From Bactericera cockerelli (lineage: Eukaryota; Arthropoda; Insecta; Hemiptera; Triozidae): DNA of 64,000 nucleotides. The stretch covers positions 19,987,031 to 20,051,030 of the forward strand of contig CM044957.1 of assembly GCA_024516035.1 (NCBI GenBank), given 5' to 3'. Position 1 is the stretch's first letter; every line of letters starts with the position of its first letter. The translations under genes and the position numbers were made by a program. This document shows positions 40,050 to 51,674 of this stretch, piece by piece. The notes beneath the pieces were generated by a model. It worked only from the letters and a program-made list of their open reading frames with translations. It was not told the origin of the DNA and did not search any database.

Positions 40050-43000
40050 TTTTTGGCGGCGCTCCTTTTCCTCCAGAAGTTATCTTGTACTGGTAATTTT
40101 GTTTCTTGTTTTTTTTTTAGGTTCTTGATGTTTTGATGTGCTTGAGTTGTTACTTTGAATTTTTCTTATACTTCTAATTTTGTTTTTGTTTTCTTTTGTT
40201 TCTTGATGTGTTGATGTGCTTGAGTTACTTTTTAATTTTGGTTGGAGGGTTTAGTTGGTGGTCCCCCCTCGGCCTCCTCATCTCCCCTTATAGCCGATCC
40301 CTTTCCTCCAGAAGTTTTCTTTTACCGGTAATTTTGTTTTGTTTTGTTTTTTTTTTTTTTTTTTTTTTTTAGTTTCTTGATGTTTTGATGTGCTTGAGGT
40401 GTAACTTTGAAATTTTCTTTTACAGGCAATTTTGATTTTTTTTTTTTTTTGTTTTTTTATTTGCTTGAGTTACTTTTTAATTTTGATTGGGGGTTTAGTT
40501 GGTGGTCCCCCCCCGGCCTTCTCATCTCCCCTTATAGCCAATCCCTTTCCTCCAGAAGTTTTCTTTTACCGATAATTTTGTTTTTTTTTTTTTTAGTTTC
40601 TTGATGTATTGATATGCTTGACTTGTTACTTTTAATTTTCTCATTACTGGTAATTTTTTTTTTTTTTTTTTTTTCTTCTTCTTCCTCTTGATGTGTGTGC
40701 TTGAGTTGTTACTTTGAATTTTTCTTATACTTGTAATTTTGTTTTTGTTTTCTTTGTTTCTTGATGTGTTGATGTGCTTGAGTTACTTATTAATTTTGGT
40801 TGGGGGGTTTAGTTTGTGGTCCCCCCTCGGCCTCCTCATCTCCCAATTATAGCCGATCACTTTCCTCCAGAAGTTTTCTTGTACCGGTAATTTTGTTTGT
40901 TTTTTTTTATTTGTTAGTTTCTTGATGTTTTGAGTGCTTGAGTTGTGACTTTGAAATTTTCTTATACTGGTAATTTGTTTTTTTTTTTTTTTTTTATTTG
41001 TTGTTCTTGATGTATTGATGTGCTTGAGTTACTTATTAATTTTGGTTGGGGGGTTTAGTTGTGGTCCCCCCTCGGCCTCCTCATCTCTCCTTATAGCCGA
41101 TCCCTTTCCTCCAGAAGTTTTCTTTTACCGGTAATTTTTGTTTTTTTTTTTTTGATAGTTTTTGATGTATTGAATGTTTAACTTGTTACTTTTAATTTTA
41201 TTCATACTGGTAATTTTGTTTTGTTTTTTTTTTTTTCTTCTTGATGTGTTGATTGCTTGAGTTGTTCTTTTTATTTTTCTCATATGTAATTTTGTTTGGG
41301 GTTTTTTTTTTTTTTTTTGATGTGTTGATGTGCTTGAGTTGTTTACTTTGAATTTTTCTTATACTTCTAATTTTGTTTTTTTTTTTTGTTTCTTGATGTT
41401 TGATGTGCTTGAGATACTTATTAATTTTGTTTGGTTCAGTTGTGTGGTCCCCTTCGCTCCTCATCTCCCCTTATAGCCGATCCCTTTCCTCAAGTTTTCT
41501 TTTACCGGTAATTTTGTTTTTTTTTTTTTTTTTTTTTAGTTTCTTGATGTTTGATGTGCTTGAGGTGTAACTTTTGAAATTTTCTTTACAGGTAATTTTG
41601 ATTTTTTTTTTTAATTTTTTTTTTGATTTGCTTGAGTTACTTTTAATTTTGTTGGGGGGTTTAGTTGGTGGTCCCCCCTCGGCCTCCTCATCTCCCCTTA
41701 TAGCCGATCCCTTTCCTCCAGAAGTTTTCTATTACCGTAATTTTGTTTTTTTTTTTTTTAGTTTCTTGATGTATTGATATGCTTGACTTGTTACTTTTAA
41801 TTTTTCTCATACTGGTAATATGTTTGTTTTTGTTTTTTTTTGTTTTTTTTTTTTTTTTCTTCTTCTTCTTCTTGATGTGTGTGTTTGATGTTTTTCTTTG
41901 AATTTTTTTATACCTGTAATTTTTTTTTTTTTTTTTCTTATGTTTCTTGGTGTTTTGATGTGCTTGAGTTACTTATTAATTTTGGTTGGGGGGTTTAGTT
42001 GGTGGTCCCCCTCGGCCTCCTCATCTCCCCTTATAGCCGATCCCTTTCCTCCAGAAGTTTTCTTGTACCGGTAATTTTTTTTTTTTTTTGTTTCTTGATG
42101 TTTGATGTGCTTCAGTTGTGACTTTGAAATTTTCTCTTACTGGTATTTTTTTTTTTTTTGTTTTTTTTTTTTAGTTTGTTTTCTGATGTATTGATGTGCT
42201 TGAGTTACTAATTAATTTTGGTTGGGGGGTTTTAGTTGGTGGTCCACCCTCGGCCTCCTCATCTCCCTTATAGCCGACCCTTTCCTCCAGAAGTTTTCTT
42301 TTACCGGTAATTTGTTTTTTTTTTTGATAGTTTTTGATGTTTTGATGTGCTTCAGTTGTCTTTGAAATTTCTTATACTGGTAATTTTTGTTTTGTTTTTT
42401 TTTTTTTTTTTTTTTTTTTTTATTTTCTTGATGTATTGATGTGCTTGAGTTACTAATTAATTTTGGTTGGGGGGTTTAGTTGGTGGTCCCCCCTCGGCCT
42501 CCTCATCTCCCCTTATAGCCGATCCCTTTCCTCCAGAAGTTTTCTTTTACCGGTAATTTTGTTTTTTTTTTTGATAGTTTCTTGATGTATTGATATGTTT
42601 GACTTGTTACTTTTAATTTTATTCATACTGGTAATTTTGTTTTGTTTTTTTTTTCTTCTTCTTGATGTGTTAATGTGCTTGAGTTGTTACTTTTAATTTT
42701 TCTCATACTGGTAATTTTGTTTTGTTTTTTTTTTTTTTTTCTTCTTGATGTGTTGATGTGCTTGAGTTGTTACTTTTAATTTTTCTTATACTTACTTGTA
42801 ATTTTGTTTTGTTTTTTTTGTTTCTTAATGTGTTGATGTGCTTGAGTTACTTATTAATTTGGTTGGGGGGTTTAGTTGGTGGTCCCCCCTCGGCCTCCTC
42901 ATCTCCCCTTATAGCCGATCCCTTTCCTCCAGAAGTTTTCTTTTACCGGTAATTTTGTTTTTTTTTTGATAGTTTATTGATGTATTGATATGTTTGACTT

Positions 43001-43463
43001 GTTACTTTTAATTTTATTCATACTGGTAATTTTGTTTTGTTTTTTCTTTCTTCTTCTTGATGTGTTGATGTGCTTGAGTTGTTACTTTTAATTTTTCTCA
43101 TACTGGTAATTTTGTTTTGTTTTTTTTTTTTTTTTTTCTTCTTGATGTGTTGATGTGCTTGAGTTGTTACTTTTAATTTTTCTTATACTTACTTGTAATT
43201 TTGTTTTTGTTTTCTTTTGTTTCTTAATGTGTTGATGTGCTTGAGTTACTTATTAAATTTGGTTGGGGGGTTTAGTTGGTGGTCCCGCCTCGGCCTCCTC
43301 ATCTCCCCTTATAGCCGATCCCTTTCCTCCAGAATTTTTCTTGTACCGGTAATTTTGTTTGTTTTTTTTTTTATTTGTTAGTTTCTTGATGTTTTGACGT
43401 GCTTGAGTTGTGACTTTATAATTTTCTTAAACTGGTAATTTTTGTTTTTTTTTTTTTTTTTTT

Positions 43464-43792
43464 GGCTTTCCTACTGTGGCAGGGTTCTCATGAATGAGCT
43501 CTTCCACCCAACCGACGGAGAAGCGGCTCTTTACTCAAGCTTCAAGTAACGAACCACTTCAGATTTGAATAAACTTAGGTTTTGTAAGTTTCTAATTTCA
43601 GATGGCAACGAATTCCAAAGTCGGACTGTGCATATCTGGAAAGATTTTTCAAAAGATGTTGTATGATGTAGAGGTACAGTTAAAAGTTTCGTTGCAACTG
43701 ATCTTGTGCTGTAATTATTTGAGTCCGCTAAGAATTGAAATGATTGAACAATATAACTTGGCCTTTGAATGTTTATGATTTTATAAACAGTT
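43464..43792 (-). pseudogene. LINE 3' fragment inserted in the array (copy 1)
   Basis: On the minus strand it reads a reverse transcriptase C-terminal tail with TSFEKSFQ-x-CTVRLWNSLP and IRNLQNLSLFKSEVV, then a stop, then GGGTTGGGTGGAAGAG and a poly-A tail (plus-strand T run at about 43440-43463). The tail coincides with an array T-tract, so the LINE used or created an A-tract site. Confidence 0.8.
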
Positions 43793-44831
43793 CTTGATGT
43801 ATTGATGTGCTTGATTTACTTATTAATTTTGGTTGGGGGGTTTAGTTGGTGGTCCTCCCTCGGCCTCCTCATCTCCCCTTATAGCCGATCCCTTTCCTCC
43901 AGAAGTTTTCTTTTACCGGTAATTTTGTTTTTTTTTTTTTTTTGATAGTTTCTTGATGTATTGATATGTTTGACTTGTTACTTTTAATTTTATTCATACT
44001 GGTAATTTTGTTTTGTTTTTTCTTTCTTCTTCTTGATGTGTTGATGTGCTTGAGTTGTTACTTTTAATTTTTCTCATACTGGTAATTTGTTTGTTTTTTT
44101 TTTTTTTTTTCTTCTTGATGTGTTGATGTGCTTGAGTTGTTACTTTTAATTTTTCTTATACTTACTAATTTTGTTTTTGTTTTCTTTTGTTTCTTAATGT
44201 GTTGATGTGCTTGAGTTACTTATTAAATTTGGTTGGGGGGTTTAGTTGGTGGTCCCCCCTCGGCCTCCTCATCTCCCCTTATAGCCGATCCCTTTCCTCC
44301 AGAAGTTTTCTTTTACCGGTAATTTTGTTTTTTTTTGATAGTTTATTGATGTATTGATATGTTTGACTTGTTACTTTTAATTTTATTCATACTGGTAATT
44401 TTGTTTTGTTTTTTCTTTCTTCTTCTTGATGTGTTGATGTGCTTGAGTTGTTACTTTTAATTTTTCTCATACTGGTAATTTTGTTTTGTTTTTTTTTTTT
44501 TTTTTCTTCTTGATGTGTTGATGTGCTTGAGTTGTTACTTTTAATTTTTCTTATACTTACTTGTAATTTTGTTTTTGTTTTCTTTTGTTTCTTAATGTGT
44601 TGATGTGCTTGAGTTACTTATTAAATTTGGTTGGGGGGTTTAGTTGGTGGTCCCCGCCTCGGCCTCCTCATCTCCCCTTATAGCCGATCCCTTTCCTCCA
44701 GAATTTTTCTTGTACCGGTAATTTTGTTTGTTTTTTTTTTTATTTGTTAGTTTCTTGATGTTTTGACGTGCTTGAGTTGTGACTTTATAATTTTCTTAAA
44801 CTGGTAATTTTGTTTTTTTTTTTTTTTTTTT

Positions 44832-45160
44832 GGCTTTCCTACTGTGGCAGGGTTCTCATGAATGAGCTCTTCCACCCAACCGACGGAGAAGCGGCTCTTT
44901 ACTCAAGCTTCAAGTAACGAACCACTTCAGATTTGAATAAACTTAGGTTTTGTAAGTTTCTAATTTCAGATGGCAACGAATTCCAAAGTCGGACTGTGCA
45001 TATCTGGAAAGATTTTTCAAAAGATGTTGTATGATGTAGAGGTACAGTTAAAAGTTTCGTTGCAACTGATCTTGTGCTGTAATTATTTGAGTCCGCTAAG
45101 AATTGAAATGATTGAACAATATAACTTGGCCTTTGAATGTTTATGATTTTATAAACAGTT
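44832..45160 (-). pseudogene. LINE 3' fragment in the array (copy 2)
   Basis: Same 329 bases as copy 1, 1368 bases further on, with the same flanking array units. This is a segmental duplication of the array, not an independent insertion. Confidence 0.8.
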
Positions 45161-46808
45161 CTTGATGTATTGATGTGCTTGATTTACTTATTAATTTTGG
45201 TTGGGGGGTTTAGTTGGTGGTCCTCCCTCGGCCTCCTCATCTCCCCTTATAGCCGATCCCTTTCCTCCAGAAGTTTTCTTTTACCGGTAATTTTGTTTTT
45301 TTTTTTTTTTTTGATAGTTTCTTGATGTATTGATATGTTTGACTTGTTACTTTTAATTTTATTCATACTGGTAATTTTGTTTTGTTTTTTCTTTCTTCTT
45401 CTTGATGTGTTGATGTGCTTGAGTTGTTACTTTTAATTTTTCTCATACTGGTAATTTTGTTTTTTTTTTTTTTCTTCTTGATGTGTTGATGTGCTTGAGT
45501 TGTTACTTTGAATTTTTCTTATACTTCTAATTTTGTTTTTGTTTTCTTTTGTTTCTTGATGTGTTGATGTGATTGAGTTACTTATTAATTTTGGTTGGGG
45601 GGTTTAGTTGGTGGTCCCCCCTCGGCCTCCTCATCTCCCCTTATAGCCGATCCCTTTCCTCCAGAAGTTTTCTTTTACCGGTAATTTTGTTTTTTTTTTT
45701 TTTTTTTTTGATAGTTTCTTGATGTATTGATATGTTTGACTTGTTACTTTTAATTTTATTCATACTGGTAATTTTGTTTTGTTTTTTTTTTTCTTCTTCT
45801 TGATGTGTTGATGTGCTTGAGTTGTTACTTTTAATTTTTCTCATACTGGTAATTTTGTTTTGTTTTTTTTTTTTTTCTTCTTGATGTGTTGATGTGCTTG
45901 AGTTGTTACTTTGAATTTTTCTTATACTTCTAATTTTGTTTTTGTTTTCTTTTGTTTCTTCATGTGTTGATGTGCTTGAGATACTTATTAATTTTGGTTG
46001 GGGGGTTCAGTTGGTGGTCCCCCCTCGGCCTCCTCATCTCCCTTTATAGCCGATCCCTTTCCTCCAGAAGTTTTCTTTTACCGGTAATTTTGTTTTTTTG
46101 TTTTTGATAGTTTCTTGATGTATTGATATGTTTGACTTGTTACTTTTAATTTTATTCATACTGGTAATTTTGTTTTTTTTTTTTTTCTTTTTCTTGATGT
46201 GTTGATGTGCTTGAGTTGTTACTTTTAATTTTTCTCATACTGGTAATATTGTTTTGTTTTTTTTTTTTTTTCTTCTTGATGTGTTGATGTGCTTGAGTTG
46301 TTACTTTGAATTTTTCTTATACTTCTAATTTTGTTTTTGTTTTCTTTTGTTTCTTGATTTGCTTGAGATACTTATTAATTTTGGTTGGGGGGTTCAGTTG
46401 GTGGTCCCCCCTCGGCCTCCTCATCTCCCCTTATAGCCGATCCCTTTCCTCCAGAAGTTTTCTTTTACCCGTAATTTTGTTTTTTGTTTTGTTTTGTTTT
46501 TTTTTTTTTTTTTTTTTTTAGTTTCTTGATGTATTGATATGTTTGACTTGTTACTTTTAATTTTTCTCATACTGGTAATTTTGTTTTTTTTTTTTTTTTT
46601 CTTTCTTTTTCTTCTTCTTGATGTGTTGATGTGCTTGAGTTGTTACTTTGAATTTTTCTTATACTTGTAATTTTGTTTTTGTTTTCTTTTGTTTCTTGAT
46701 GTATTGATGTGCTTGAGTTATTTATTAATTTTGGTTGGGGGGTTTAGTTGGTAGTCCCCCCTCGGCCTCCTCATCTCCCCTTATAGCCGATCCCTTTCCT
46801 CCGGGCGT

Positions 46809-47048
46809 GTTTTCTATTCTCATTATCAACCACTCTGTTCTTGAACAATTTTCCTTTTCTTGCCTCATTTGCGCTTGGTTTTATTTCTCTTTTGTAATCA
46901 GAAGTGAATAACAAAATGGACCCATCTGTAATATGATTGAATCTATTTATGAATAATTTGATTAAAGGTATTTAATACCTAATATTTTTTATTTAAGGAT
47001 GAATTTTTCACAGCCTTTTATATTTTGTAGCTATGAAATAGTAACTAC
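46809..47048. other. No gene recognised
   Basis: Short AT-rich spacer after the array. Confidence 0.45.
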
Positions 47049-47250
47049 TGCAGACGTTTGTGGTCTATGTTGTAGTATGCCTCCCCTCTGTTTGGCGAGT
47101 GACACAACATTTCCCATATAGTTGCTGGGTCAACACGACCGCACCGGAAGGTATTCCTTACTACAACTGTATCCAAATTTAGAATTTAATTTTTTTGTCG
47201 ACCTGAGGGTATCGAACTCGGGACCTTCCGCATGACAAGCAAGTGCTTGA
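47049..47250 (-). mobile_element. tRNA-derived SINE (as at 1860)
   Basis: The minus-strand head carries a B-box-like GTCCCGAGTTCGATACC (about 47209-47225). The rest shares GTCTATGTTGTAG, TATGCCTCCC and GCTGGGTCAACACGA with 1860-2160. More compact than that copy, about 200 bases. Confidence 0.65.
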
Positions 47251-47820
47251 TTTTTTTCCCCCGGCCCGACCTAGGCTAAGTGAGGTTAATGTGAATTAAG
47301 TGTGACACCCAATCTTGAATGACCTCGTTAAAGAGACCTGAGCGAAAATCAAACTTCAAAAAATATGTTTTAAGTATTACCTACCTGGTTCTAAAGGTTG
47401 TATCCTAAATGGATTTTCCTTCGTTCCGGAGTTGCATGTGACATCTTAACTGGAATTTCAATCATCAGAGAACAAGAATTTGATTTGTGTGTTTTTTTTT
47501 CAAACTTGAAAATTTTGGAAAAGTGACTGAATGTTTAAGATAATTCTTTAGTTTATTTATCTAGCTAGCCATTATATACTAATAATATCATCATGGCTGA
47601 AATATTTTTTTTTTTGTACCGCTCTAACTATTAAGTCATTGGCGTATTTTTTGATATCGTTATATTCTGTTGAATATTTTTAGGTTTTAAGGTATACAAA
47701 AGTAGAGTTTATTGCATATGGGTCATCCCTTAGGGAGGGACAATGGTCTAAGTTGTTTCTAATTGATTAATGCAGTGGGCATTCAAAGATGAAGGTCACA
47801 CTGAGATTGACACAACACTG
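47251..47820. other. SINE body scrap and AT-rich spacer
   Basis: 47258-47300 (CCGGCCCGACCTAGGCTAAG, TGAGGTTAATGTG) is a scrap of the shared SINE body. Otherwise nothing recognised. Confidence 0.45.
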
Positions 47821-48055
47821 CCCAGACAGCACACTCAATTGGATGTATACCAGTATACTACACTTATGAACTTTGAAATCGGCCGTAAAAGAGTGGCCGC
47901 AAGGGCCGTTCCTTTGGATTGGTTATATAGGTATACAAAAATAATTAGAGAACAACACTTCTTTAGATTAAAAAAATAAAAGGGGTCTATTCTGATTTCT
48001 TTTGTTGATAATTGGAAGATATTCGGCCTTTTCTCGACTTATTGTGGTCCGTGTA
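47821..48055 (+). repeat. Single end of CCCAGACAGCAC element and TIR-element piece
   Basis: CCCAGACAGCACACTCAATTGG (starting 47821) copies the left end of the 24379 element, including GGATGTATACCA. Its right half is missing. From about 47870 the sequence switches to the repeat seen at 3880-4030 (GGCCGCAAGGGCCGT, TTAGATTAAAAAAATAA). Confidence 0.6.
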
Positions 48056-48059
48056 TAAT

Positions 48060-48504
48060 GTATATTTATGGTACTAACGCCGTTCCCATCTGTCTCTCAC
48101 TCAATCGAACTCCCATCCTTGTTAACTTTCCCTGTTGTCCAAGTTCTTCTCTTCCTCTCTCCATCTCTCTCTCTCTCTTTCTCCCTCTCTCTCTATATAT
48201 CTCTCTCTCTCTATTTCTCTCACTCTCTGTCATTCACTTTTTTTTTATAGACTTATCCTTCTAAACTCTCCCTTCACTCCCATTTTCTTTTCCTATCTCT
48301 CTCTCACCCTCCATCCTGCTCATTCTTCTTAACTTTACTCTCCCGCCCTATTTTCTATTTTTTTCTCTCTCTCACCCTCCCATTCACACTCATCTGTTTT
48401 TTTTTCTTCTTCTTCAACCAATACTTCTTACTCTCTAGCTCTATCTTTCCAATACATAGGCTTGCTTCGTTACTTATCTTTCTTCCTCTATATCCTACTA
48501 AATC

Positions 48505-48541
<37 letters not shown>

Positions 48542-48640
48542 TCTCAATCTCCTTCCTCCCAATTCTCTCCCTCCCTCGTCTCCTCCTCACACTTCTTACT
48601 CTCTCTCTCTCTCTGTGTCTAACACCTAGGACGTCTAGCG
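48060..48640. repeat. CT-rich low-complexity tract
   Basis: Long runs of CTCTCT with TCCC interruptions, purest at about 48507-48545 and 48600-48614. Open frames are artefacts. Confidence 0.9.
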
Positions 48641-49456
48641 TCTAGGTCTCCAGAATGTCCTATATAAGATTATTTTACTAGTGTACATTTTGTATAAGCG
48701 CCTATTGCTATGTGACTATGCAATGTGCAATTATTTTTTCAACTTATAATATTTTCCTATACCCCAGTTGACTTTCAGGTTAAGAACAGTCTGATTGGTA
48801 ATATATTTTCAAACATAAGTTAGAACTTTGTGGATGACCAATTGAAATATTACTGCTAGGCCCAACCTAGGCTATGGTGAGGTAATGTGGGTGGCTGGCT
48901 GTTCATGTTGAAAACTTAGATAAAAAGACTCTCTGTGCACAATAAAATTTAAGGATATTTGGTAATATTTTGGTATCCTTATACACACATCCGTTATTAT
49001 CTTTCAACGAAAGATTTTCTAAAATTAGAAATTTCTCGGAAGTATTGTGAAGAATTTCAATTTTTTTCATACAAGTGATTCCGTAAGAAATCTCTGATTC
49101 TAGCCATAATAAAAGTTGAATTTTTTTATTACCATTCACGAGGAAGTATTGTGTCCATAATTGGCAGTGTATTTTGAACTTTAATTGTTTCCCCTCTAAA
49201 GTATAATCTCAACCCATGACTTCGTACAATACACTGAACACAGTACATTAATGGTAACTACGGAAAATGGTATTTTTCCAGTGGTATTTTAGATATCTTG
49301 AGCCAACACGTCCGTCTTTATGGAAATGTCAAATTGAAACAGTCTCTGTTCATCTCGTCCTCACATCCTGTTCAGAACAAAGGAGCCAGCTTAATGATCC
49401 TGTCACTTCCGGAGCACATCCTGCCTTAATTATTGTCTCTCTCGCCTTTCTCCTCA
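48641..49456. other. No gene; repeat scraps
   Basis: 48855-48905 (GGCCCAACCTAGGCTATGG, GTGAGGTAATGTGGG) is a SINE body scrap. 49005-49185 contains both an end like CGGAAGTATTG and AGGAAGTATTGTGTCC..AATTGG of the CACAATACTT family. Nothing else recognised. Confidence 0.45.
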
Positions 49457-49467
49457 TCGTGTACATT

Positions 49468-49740
49468 TTTTTTTTTTTTTTTTTTTTTAAGTGGGGTTTT
49501 AACGTCGCTTTCAACTGCCATGGTCATATCACGACGGGGGTTTTACCCTCCATTCGCAGGAAACTCACAAACCTGCTACTCACATTGACCTCACCCAGCC
49601 TGAGTGGGGCCGGGAAAAGCCAGCGTCACGAGAATTAGAATTTGAATGGTCACCCATCCAAGTCTTAACCTCGCTGGATGTCGCTTAACTTCGGTGTTCT
49701 GAAGGGAACCGGTGTATTCAACATGCCATCGACGCTGGCT
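49468..49740 (-). mobile_element. 5S rRNA-headed SINE, young subfamily
   Basis: Full-length minus-strand copy, nearly identical to 600-861 and 4652-4920, with a long A tail (T run 49466-49488 on the plus strand). Perfect 11-base target duplication tcgtgtacatt at 49457-49467 and 49741-49751. Confidence 0.92.
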
Positions 49741-49811
49741 TCGTGTACATTGGGTTTCAATATCCAGTCGTCCTGCTGCCGAGTATCGGGGAAATAGCGC
49801 GTGTGTGTGCT

Positions 49812-49813
<2 letters not shown>

Positions 49814-49874
<61 letters not shown>

Positions 49875-49893
49875 ATAGGGAGAGAGAGATAAG
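49814..49893. repeat. (GA)n microsatellite
   Basis: Nearly pure GA for about 55 bases, then GA-rich, between the two inverted SINE copies. Confidence 0.95.
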
Positions 49894-49937
49894 TTTATCA
49901 AGAACATTAAACAAAGTGGTGAGAAAAAAACGTCATA

Positions 49938-50208
49938 AGCCAGCGTCGATGGCATGTTGAATACACCGGTTCCCTTCAGAACACCGAAGTTAAGCGACAT
50001 CCAGCGAGGTTAAGACTTGGATGGGTTACCATTCAAATTCTAATTCTCGTGACGCTGGCTTTTCCCGGCCCCACTCAGGCTGGGTGAGGTCAATGTGAGT
50101 AGCAGGTTTGTGAGTTTCCTGCCAATGGAGGGTAAAACCCCCGTCGTGATATGACCATGGCAGTTGAAAGCGACGTTAAACCCCACTTTAAAAAAAAAAA
50201 AAAAAAAA
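49938..50208 (+). mobile_element. 5S rRNA-headed SINE, young subfamily
   Basis: Full-length plus-strand copy facing the one at 49468-49740. The C-box segment has one change (GGATGGGTTACC). Target duplication gtcata at 49932-49937 and 50209-50214, perhaps extended by neighbouring As. Confidence 0.92.
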
Positions 50209-50284
50209 GTCATACATCTCGTTGTGTTACGTTTGAAAAGGAGATTTGGGGATTATGAGAGTGAGAATGGTTTCTGGAATGAGG

Positions 50285-50405
50285 GTCAGTTCTCAGTCTG
50301 TCACTGAAGTTTAGCAACGTTCAACTATTTCCGAACAAATCAGGCTGAGTGACGTAATTGTGTAGATGCTTGATAAGTTTCCAGAGAATGTTAAAAGGGA
50401 CTTTC
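50285..50405 (+). repeat. Old 5S-headed SINE remnant
   Basis: TCACTGAAGTTTAGCAACGTTC, CAGGCTGAGTGACG, GTTTCCAGAGAATG and AAAAGGGACTTTC follow the order of the older subfamily with many changes. The young copy at 49938 inserted beside it. Confidence 0.55.
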
Positions 50406-51670
50406 AAGCCTACAACATAACATAAATAACCAGCGTCCTTAATATTTTCCAAGTTAAGACAGAGCTGGACTCCTCTGAGAAGGTGGCCTCCAGCAACTTA
50501 AAACCAGTCTTTTGCTAATTTTATTCTTTGTTCTGAATAAATAATGCATCATTATTTTGAAGCCAAGTCTGTTGACTGCTAAACACAGTTTAATGCTTCT
50601 CAATTCGCAAGTCATCACACAATTCACACACTCACTCACTCTCACACACATACCCACACACCAAAACACACACACACAAAATGTCATTTAGGTTTTTAAA
50701 AAATGTGAATATTTTTTGTCGGCCATCTATTTTCTGTCCTTACCCGGCGTAGCTCAAGAATGGCTCATCAGAATTGAAAGCTCAAACTCTTACCTAAAAC
50801 TTTCTTTTTAGGTAAGAGTTGATAGGTCGTCGCGACAAATTTCAAGAGAAAATGTCATTTAATTCGAAAAACGTGGATTTTTTTGCGTTACCCATCCGTT
50901 TTCTGTCCTTACCCGATTTAGCTCAAGAATAGCTCATCAGAAATTCGCGATCGATATATTAACATTTTGAGCCCCGAAGCTGGAATTGAAGAATTGTTAC
51001 AGGGACCAAGCCAAAATATGTCTTCTGCACCCGTCGGACCAACATTTTTTTATTATAAAATATGGTGTATTTTATCGAAAAAAATATACGATTTTCAGCT
51101 GTAACTTTTATACTTTATGAGTTATTGACCTTTTTCTTTGAGTACCAAATATGGTACTCATGTCCCTTGTGATAAAACTGCATCAAGAATTCATTTATTC
51201 ATGCAGAATACAATATTGCTGATATATGCAAAATACAATTTGCTCATTTGATTCTTTGGTAAATTTGTTTTTTTTTTTCGATGGGGGTTCCCATATTATA
51301 AGGAACATACAAATTTTGAGAATTTATTTTGTCTTCATATAATTAATTATTCAATAAAGTTGTTCTTTTCAGCAGTGTTTCAATAATTGTAAAAAAATCT
51401 CACGTGTTTTTCATTATTCTAATAGGTAAAACTGAGTACCATATATATAGAGCACTCACCCCCCAAATTCCATGCCTATATATCCACCCTAATTTACACA
51501 AATTTCAGAACCCAACACACATACATTGTTCCCAGGGACCACTAGAACCTATTGCCCATACAAAATACATAGAAACGAATACCGTGGAGAGTATTCGTGT
51601 TGTCAAAGTAAGGAAGGTCGTGAATACCACAGAGAGTACTCATGTCCTCAGAGCAATGTTGGGTGAGGGT
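50406..51670. other. No gene; loosely repeated units
   Basis: TTTTCTGTCCTTACCCG with GCTCAAGAA..GGCTCATCAGAA occurs twice (50731-50780, 50890-50942). TAGGTCGTCGCGACAAATTTC (50823) recurs at 53468. A GTACTCATGTCC-like motif appears near 51153 and 51630. The AC-rich tract at 50627-50680 is simple repeat. No exon seen. Confidence 0.45.
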
Positions 51671-51674
51671 TATA

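Larger units (their letters stand above)
42960..45697. repeat. Tandem 1368-bp segmental duplication
   Basis: Two adjacent blocks of about 1368 bases (roughly 42960-44327 and 44328-45697) share the LINE fragment and the same run of diagnostic variants, such as CCAGAATTTTTCTTGTACCGG and TTTTGACGTGCTTGAG. They differ mainly in T-tract length. It points to recent unequal exchange or replication slippage. Confidence 0.75.
40050..46808. repeat. 6.7-kb tandem array punctuated by poly-T tracts
   Basis: Two unit types alternate. A short unit of about 85 bases reads CTTGATGTGTTGATGTGCTT, GAGTTGTTACTTTTAATTTT, CTCATACTGGTAATTTTG, then a run of 8-25 Ts. A long unit of about 165 bases starts the same way, then has GGTTGGGGGGTTTAGTTGG, CCCCCCTCGGCCTCCTCATC, CCCCTTATAGCCGATCCC, CTCCAGAAGTTTTC and TACCGGTAATTTTG, again ended by Ts. 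The GGCCTCCTCATCTCC block occurs about 19 times, mostly every 390-405 bases in the right half (higher-order unit of one long and three short units) and more irregularly on the left. The array has no coding capacity; open frames inside are artefacts. Confidence 0.95.

Noticed and set aside
40050..46808. Coding gene made of the open frames in the array
   Set aside because: Frames are poly-T or poly-A translations broken at each unit, with no conserved protein.
49591..50000. Minus-strand proteins of about 110 residues
   Set aside because: They are translations of GA repeats and of the SINE copies.
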